A stretch of DNA of 64,000 bases from Myxococcales bacterium. GTDB lineage: Bacteria > Myxococcota_A > Polyangia > Polyangiales > Polyangiaceae. The position numbers were made by a program, and so were the translations under genes. Under the pieces are notes generated by a model. That model worked only from the letters and a program-made list of their open reading frames with translations. It did not search any database and had not been told where the DNA came from. This document shows positions 59,417-64,000 of this stretch, piece by piece. The stretch spans positions 1 through 64,000 of the forward strand of contig JAAZAA010000254.1 of NCBI GenBank assembly GCA_012514535.1. Direction: 5' to 3'. Numbering within the stretch: the stretch's first letter is position 1; each line of letters starts with the position of its first letter.

Positions 59417-60382
59417 GTGAACGTCGAAGAATTCAGTCGAGCCTTCCAGGAAACCGTGGACGAGGTGTCCCGCGTGTTGCTCGGGCAACGGGAGGTGATC
59501 GAGCACGTGCTCGTGGCGATGCTCTCGCGGGGGCACGTCTTGATCGAGGGGGTCCCCGGCCTGGGCAAGACCCTGCTCGTGCGCGCGCTGGGCCACGTGC
59601 TCGGTTGCACGTTCCGGCGCATCCAGTTCACCCCGGATCTGATGCCCAGTGACGTCACGGGGAACAACGTCTACAACACCAAGGCCGGCGAGTTCGAGTT
59701 CGTGCCCGGGCCCGTGTTCACCCAGCTGCTGCTCGCCGACGAGATCAACCGCGCCCCCGCCAAGACGCAAGCCGCCCTGCTCGAGGCGATGCAGGAGCGG
59801 AGCGTGACCATCGACGGCACCACCCGCCGGCTCCCCGAGCCGTTCCTGGTGCTCGCGACCCAGAACCCCATCGACTCCCAGGGCACCTACCCACTGCCGG
59901 AGGCGCAGCTCGATCGGTTCCTGCTCAAGGTCCACGTGGGGTACCCCACGCCGGACGTGGAACGTGGTATCCTGAAGAGTTACCTGGACGGCTTCGATCC
60001 GAGCGACCTCGCCGCGCTCCAGCTCCGCTGCATCCTGGACGTCGACCGCCTCCTCGCCATGCAGTCCGTGTTGCGGACGCTTACGGTGCATGACGAGCTC
60101 CTCGACTACATCACGCGCATCGTCACGCGCACCCGGGCGCACGCCTCCGTCTACGTCGGCGCCTCACCCCGCGCGTCGGTAGCGCTGCTGAACACGGCGC
60201 GAGCCGCCGCCGCCGCCGCCGGTCGCTCCTTCATCGTCCCCGACGACGTGAAGGCGTACGCGCACGGTGTCCTCCGCCACCGGCTCATCCTCCACCCGGA
60301 CGCGGAGCTGGAGAACGTCTCCGCCGACGACGTCATCGAGGGGATCCTGCGGGAGACGCCCGTGCCCAAGTCGGCCGCCTGA
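59417..60382 (+). CDS. MoxR-family AAA ATPase
   Basis: The 321-residue protein starts at GTG 59417 (MNVEEFSRAFQETV). It is a MoxR AAA+ ATPase: Walker A GVPGLGKT, Walker B LLLADEINRAPAKTQAALLEAM, sensor 1 LATQNPIDSQGTYPLPEAQLDRF and the C-terminal lid with GASPRASVALL. MoxR proteins act as chaperones that mature partner proteins, commonly through a VWA/DUF58 protein, which is encoded next. It lies 22 bases after the previous stop. Confidence 0.95.
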   Translation: MNVEEFSRAFQETVDEVSRVLLGQREVIEHVLVAMLSRGHVLIEGVPGLGKTLLVRALGHVLGCTFRRIQFTPDLMPSDVTGNNVYNTKAGEFEFVPGPVFTQLLLADEINRAPAKTQAALLEAMQERSVTIDGTTRRLPEPFLVLATQNPIDSQGTYPLPEAQLDRFLLKVHVGYPTPDVERGILKSYLDGFDPSDLAALQLRCILDVDRLLAMQSVLRTLTVHDELLDYITRIVTRTRAHASVYVGASPRASVALLNTARAAAAAAGRSFIVPDDVKAYAHGVLRHRLILHPDAELENVSADDVIEGILRETPVPKSAA

Positions 60383-60389
60383 GCGCCCC

Positions 60390-61751
60390 ATGTTCCCCTC
60401 GCGCTTGCTGCTCGCGCTCCTGGCGCTCCCTGCCCTGCTAGCCATCGGCGTGGTCTTCGATCGGGCGCTGTTGAAGCCGGTCCTCGTCCTGGATGGCGCG
60501 CTGCTCCTCATCGCGCTCGCGGACGCCCTCTGGTCACGCAGACGCGCGGTGCAGATCAGCCGGCGCGCGCCGGACGTCTTCTCCCTCGGCGAGCCGAACC
60601 GAGTCACCCTCGAGCTGCGCTCCCAGGCGCCCACGCCGCTGCGCCTCGAGGTCAACGAGGATCTGTTCCCGGGCGCCACCTCCCCGGACCTGCCCACGTC
60701 CGTTGAGCTGCCCGCGCACGGGGTGGTCGAGGTGACGTACCGCGTCGTGCCGAAGCGACGCGGCGCCTTCGAGCTCGGGGATCATTTCGTCCGCTACCCG
60801 TCGAAGCTCCGCCTGTGGACGCGCCAGCTGCGACTGCCCGCCCGACGCCCCGTGCGCGTCTACCCGGATCTGGCGATGATCCGAACCTTCGAGCTCCTGG
60901 CGCGCACCAACCGGGAGTATGCGCTCGTCCGCGCCACCAAGCTGCGGGGCGGCGAGACGGAGTTCGCCCGGTTGCGCGACTACACCACGGACGACGACTA
61001 CCGCAGCATCGACTGGAAGGCCTCCGCGCGCCGTCAGAAGCTCACGGCGCGCGAGTACCAGCTAGAGAGCGATCAGAACGTCTTCTTCATGCTGGACAGC
61101 GGCCGCCTGATGACCGCGGTGGTCGACGAGCTGTCCCAGTTCGATCACGCGCTGAACGCGACCTTGATGATGGCCCACGTCGCGAACCGCGGCGGCGACA
61201 AGGTCGGGCTGCTCACCTTCGACGAGCGGGTCCGCGGCTTCGTGCCGCCGGAGCGCGGCGCGGACGCGTCCCGGCGGCTCGTGCAGAGCTGCTATGCCGT
61301 CTACCCCCGGCTGGTCGAGTCGAACTTCGACGAGGCCTTCGCGCACGTCGCCCTCAAGCTCCGGCGCCGCTCCCTCTTGGTCCTCTTCACGCAGCTGATG
61401 GACGACAACTCCGCCCGGTCTCTGGCGCGGCAGGTGCGCACCCAGGCGAAACGTCACCTGCCCTTGGTGGTCCTGTTGAAGGACACGGATCTCGAGGCGA
61501 TGGCGGAGGGGCAGCTCGACACAGCGCGGGAGCAGCGGCGCGGCGCGGCGCCGGGGCGTTCCCGCAGAGCAGCCGCGCGCACGGAGCAGCTGTATCAGCG
61601 CGGCGCGGCGGCGGAGCTCCTGCGCTGGAAGTCGGCCGTCGTCCGTGAGCTCACGGGCGCGGGCGCCCTGGTCCTCGAGGCGCCTGCTCGTCAGCTCACG
61701 GGCGCCCTGGTCAACCGGTACCTCGAGGTCAAGGCGCGGCAGCTCCTGTGA
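60390..61751 (+). CDS. DUF58 family protein (MoxR partner)
   Basis: The 453-residue protein starts at ATG 60390, eight bases after moxR. Two N-terminal helices (LLLALLALPALLAIGVVFD and VLVLDGALLLIALADALW) are followed by an Ig-like region, then the DUF58 core: LRGGETEFARLRDYTTDDDY, SIDWKASARRQKLTAREYQ and a VWA-like part (VFFMLDSGRLMTA). It usually binds MoxR and recruits or matures a client. The VWA MIDAS motif reads LDSGR, where canonical DxSxS would have a Ser, so metal binding may be weakened. Confidence 0.9.
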   Translation: MFPSRLLLALLALPALLAIGVVFDRALLKPVLVLDGALLLIALADALWSRRRAVQISRRAPDVFSLGEPNRVTLELRSQAPTPLRLEVNEDLFPGATSPDLPTSVELPAHGVVEVTYRVVPKRRGAFELGDHFVRYPSKLRLWTRQLRLPARRPVRVYPDLAMIRTFELLARTNREYALVRATKLRGGETEFARLRDYTTDDDYRSIDWKASARRQKLTAREYQLESDQNVFFMLDSGRLMTAVVDELSQFDHALNATLMMAHVANRGGDKVGLLTFDERVRGFVPPERGADASRRLVQSCYAVYPRLVESNFDEAFAHVALKLRRRSLLVLFTQLMDDNSARSLARQVRTQAKRHLPLVVLLKDTDLEAMAEGQLDTAREQRRGAAPGRSRRAAARTEQLYQRGAAAELLRWKSAVVRELTGAGALVLEAPARQLTGALVNRYLEVKARQLL

Positions 61752-61869
61752 CGTGAGCCCTCGGACGGGACGACGAGCAGAGCGACCAGCTGCCTGACGT
61801 TCCCGCGTCGGGACGTCTCCTCCCCATCCCCCTCCGGCGGCCGTTGCCGCTCGAACGGAGGGCAGAGCC

Positions 61870-62766
61870 TTGAAGCCGCTGAGACGACTCCCCTGGAAGA
61901 AGCTGGCCGTCGAGGTGAAGAACCAGGCCGCCCACGACAACCTGACCAACGGCGCGGCCGCCATCGGGTTCTATCTGATGCTCGCCCTGTTTCCGGGCCT
62001 CATCTTCCTGCTGAGCATCCTGCCCTACCTCCCGATCCCGCGCCTCGAGCAGGCGATCATGGATCTCCTCCATCAGGGCATGCCCGGGGAGGCGGCGGGG
62101 CTCCTCCAAGGGACGGTCCAGTCGCTGGTGCAGGAGCGCCAGGGTGGTCTCCTGTCCTTGGGGTTGCTCGGGACCCTCTGGGCGGCGTCGGCCGGGATGA
62201 TGGCGATCATGCGGCAGCTGAACCAGACCTACAACGTCGAGGAGAGCCGCTCCTTCGTCCGCGCGCGCGGTACGGCGCTCGTCATGACGGTGCTGTTCGG
62301 GGTGCTCGTGATCGGAGCCATGACCCTCATCGTCGGCGGTGGGTTCCTCCAGCGCTGGCTCACGGAGCAGACGGGCCTCCAGCAGCCCGTCGTGATCCTC
62401 TTCGCAGTGCTGCGCTGGGGGATCGTCTTCCTGCTCCTCCTGCTCGCGTTCTCGATGTTCTACTACCTCGGGCCCGACGTGGATCAGGAGTTCCGCTGGA
62501 TCAGCCCCGGCGCGGTCTTCGGCGTGCCCGTGCTCATCCTGTCCGCCCTCGGCTTCCGCTTCTACATCGAGAACTTCGGCAACTACGAGGCGACCTACGG
62601 CGGCCTCGGCGCGGTCATCATCCTGATGATGTGGCTCTTCGTGGCCGGCCTGGTGCTGTTGCTCGGCTCGGAGATCAACGTCGTGTTCGAGAACTTCGCC
62701 CGCGAGGACGAGTCCGGGCGCGTCCACCCCTCCCAGCGGGCGCGCCGCGCCATCTCCCATCGCTGA
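61870..62766 (+). CDS. YihY/UPF0761 family membrane protein
   Basis: The 298-residue protein has about six helices and a TTG start at 61870 with GGAGGG nine bases before. The family pattern is plain: NLTNGAAAIGFYLMLALFPG, LLSLGLLGTLWAASAGMMAI, RQLNQTYNVEESRSFVRARG and LGAVIILMMWLFVAGLVLLL with GSEINVVFEN. It was once called ribonuclease BN, wrongly. Function unknown. Its stop lies in a small tandem repeat. Confidence 0.9.
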   Translation: MKPLRRLPWKKLAVEVKNQAAHDNLTNGAAAIGFYLMLALFPGLIFLLSILPYLPIPRLEQAIMDLLHQGMPGEAAGLLQGTVQSLVQERQGGLLSLGLLGTLWAASAGMMAIMRQLNQTYNVEESRSFVRARGTALVMTVLFGVLVIGAMTLIVGGGFLQRWLTEQTGLQQPVVILFAVLRWGIVFLLLLLAFSMFYYLGPDVDQEFRWISPGAVFGVPVLILSALGFRFYIENFGNYEATYGGLGAVIILMMWLFVAGLVLLLGSEINVVFENFAREDESGRVHPSQRARRAISHR

Positions 62767-62803
62767 CAGCCAATCGCCAGTCGCTGACAGCCAATCGCTG
62801 ACA
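62760..62803. repeat. Tandem repeat spanning the YihY-like stop codon
   Basis: TCGCTGACAGCCAA at 62760-62773 and 62781-62794 (21-base period), then a partial copy at 62795-62803. The TGA stop at 62764-62766 is in the first copy and is repeated in the others. Confidence 0.85.
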
Positions 62804-62831
62804 GGGCGCTGCCCCGGAGGGACGAGGGCGC

Positions 62832-62860
62832 CGTCAGCGCACCGGCCCGTCAGCGCACCG
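62832..62860. repeat. Direct repeat before the dacB stop
   Basis: CGTCAGCGCACCG at 62832-62844 and 62848-62860, just downstream of the reverse-strand gene's end at 62870. Confidence 0.7.
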
Positions 62861-62869
62861 ACACGGGCT

Positions 62870-64000
62870 TCAAGGCGCGCTGGGCTGAGCGTCTCGGGAG
62901 GTGCCCTCTTGCTGGCTGGGGCGCTCGGGGGCGCTCTGGGGCTGCGGCGCCGCCCAGAGCGCCTTGGCGATCTCGGTGACCACCCGATCGGAGCGCTTGC
63001 GCGCTTCTCCGGGCTCCGCGGGCACGCCGACCACGAGCAAGCTGAAGGCGATGGGAGCGCGCCCCGCCGGCCCCATCACGTAACCGCTCAGGGCGATCAC
63101 GTTGCGCAGCGTCCCCGTCTTCGCGCGCACGACGCGCTGCCCGGCGAGGTCCCGGAACCGATTGCGCAGGGTGCCGTCCACGCCACCGATCGCCAGCTGG
63201 GCGACCATCTCGCTCGAGATCGCAGGCTCCCTGTAGGCCGCCGCGAGGGCCTCCGCGAGCACGCCCGCGGACACGCGATTCGCGTCGAAGAGCCCCGAAC
63301 CGTTCGCGACGACGACGTCCTTCGTATCGATCTTCGCCCCCTCGAGCCAGCGCACGAGCGCCCGGGCGCCAGCCGCGGTCGTGGCCGGCGGAGTGGCCTT
63401 CCCGTCGGCGTTCGCGGCCGCGCCGACCACCTTGAGCAGCATCTCGGCGTAGAAATTGTCGCTCTCCTTGCCGACTGGATAGAGCAGCTGCGCCAGGGGC
63501 TTCGACGTGATGTAGGCGAGCTGCTCGCTGGAGGGGAGCTTGCCGAGGCGGACCTCGTCGCCGACCTCGATCCCGACGTCCTTCAGGACGTCCCGCAGGG
63601 CGTACCCGGGCACGAGCCGTGGATCCTCCAGACGGCGCGTGTAGCGGCGCCGACCGAGATCCGCGGCGATGCCCCCGCTCACCTCCGAACGCAGCCGCGT
63701 CGCGCCCGGCGCGTCGTCCGGGCGCAGCGACCACCCCACCGCGTCGCCGCTGCCCGGAGCTCGCGTCGCGATGGTGCCGTGGGAATCCACCGCCCCCGGC
63801 GGCTCGAACCAGAAGCTCGCGGCCGTCCCTGAAGCGTTCGGCAACACGTTGAGGGTCACCGTGTTCTGCTCGACGGCCACCGCGCTCACGGGAGCGCGGA
63901 ACGCCGCCCACTCGTTCGGCTGCTGCTCGAAGGCGGGCGGCACGAACTGATCGTCGAAGTAGCTCTGATCGACGTACACCGCACCGACGCGCTTCAGCCC
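62870..64000 (-). CDS. dacB: D-alanyl-D-alanine carboxypeptidase/endopeptidase, PBP4 type, 5' end missing
   Basis: The frame is open to the right edge; a GTG at 63979 is internal. The upstream residues read GLKRVGAVYVDQSYFDD, which is the usual DacB context of the (beta-strand)-DDSYF segment. The SxN motif is in NGSGLFDANRVSAG and the KTG motif in RAKTGTLRNVIALSGYV; the SxxK motif must lie outside the window. The enzyme trims pentapeptides and cross-links in the periplasm. The C-terminus (APERPSQQEGTSRDAQPSAP) is disordered. Confidence 0.92.
   Translation of the reverse strand, partial: GLKRVGAVYVDQSYFDDQFVPPAFEQQPNEWAAFRAPVSAVAVEQNTVTLNVLPNASGTAASFWFEPPGAVDSHGTIATRAPGSGDAVGWSLRPDDAPGATRLRSEVSGGIAADLGRRRYTRRLEDPRLVPGYALRDVLKDVGIEVGDEVRLGKLPSSEQLAYITSKPLAQLLYPVGKESDNFYAEMLLKVVGAAANADGKATPPATTAAGARALVRWLEGAKIDTKDVVVANGSGLFDANRVSAGVLAEALAAAYREPAISSEMVAQLAIGGVDGTLRNRFRDLAGQRVVRAKTGTLRNVIALSGYVMGPAGRAPIAFSLLVVGVPAEPGEARKRSDRVVTEIAKALWAAPQPQSAPERPSQQEGTSRDAQPSAP

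Overview
The window is high-GC bacterial chromosome, almost completely coding. A deltaproteobacterial lineage, most likely Myxococcota, fits best. The reasons are an alternative complex III plus caa3 oxidase supercluster, a soluble Ser/Thr kinase, a PP2C-type partner-switching module, WYL and TonB proteins, a zinc-finger histone-fold protein, and a MoxR/DUF58/SpoIIM/RDD cluster. This placement is inference; there is no rRNA or other marker to confirm it. I saw no tRNA, rRNA, insertion sequence, prophage or CRISPR.

Layout. 1-13 kb: the end of a lytic transglycosylase, a WYL regulator divergent from thymidine phosphorylase, an ABC-F ATPase, a phosphofructokinase, a zinc-finger/histone-fold protein, MetG, an SDR protein with an altered active site, a TonB-like protein and a repeat-bearing membrane protein. 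13.8-17.1 kb: a three-gene partner-switching operon (ATPase-like anti-sigma, STAS-like antagonist, PP2C phosphatase fused to a LacI-type sugar-binding sensor). 17-27 kb: ctaB and tatA, an exported protein, a Ser/Thr kinase, and a reverse-strand operon (coiled-coil protein, Slt70-like transglycosylase, redoxin, M19 dipeptidase, YkvA-like protein). 26.8-31.2 kb: an operon of an RMD1/DUF155 protein, a C39-like peptidase, a RimK-like ATP-grasp ligase and a GCS2 ligase, which looks like an uncharacterised peptide-conjugate pathway.

31.3-45.4 kb: one long reverse-strand respiratory operon actA-actB-actC-actDE-actF, a small unknown gene, sco, ctaC, ctaD, ctaE, ctaF. Quinol would be oxidised by alternative complex III and the electrons passed to a cytochrome-c-tethered caa3 oxidase. 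CtaB (heme O synthesis), TatA (Tat export, needed by ActB) and Sco (CuA assembly) supply the maturation steps. 46-50 kb: a group-2 sigma-70 factor with an 830-base, palindrome-rich upstream region, then pheS, rplT and rpmI. 50.2-53.6 kb: carB. 53.7-62.8 kb: a membrane protein, then RDD - SpoIIM - membrane protein - DUF4129/DUF4350-like - MoxR - DUF58 - YihY. The right edge holds a partial PBP4-type D-Ala-D-Ala carboxypeptidase.

A theme running through the window is short tandem repeats (13-21 bases, 2-9 copies) placed at or just after stop codons or as in-frame inserts. Several of them duplicate the stop codon itself.
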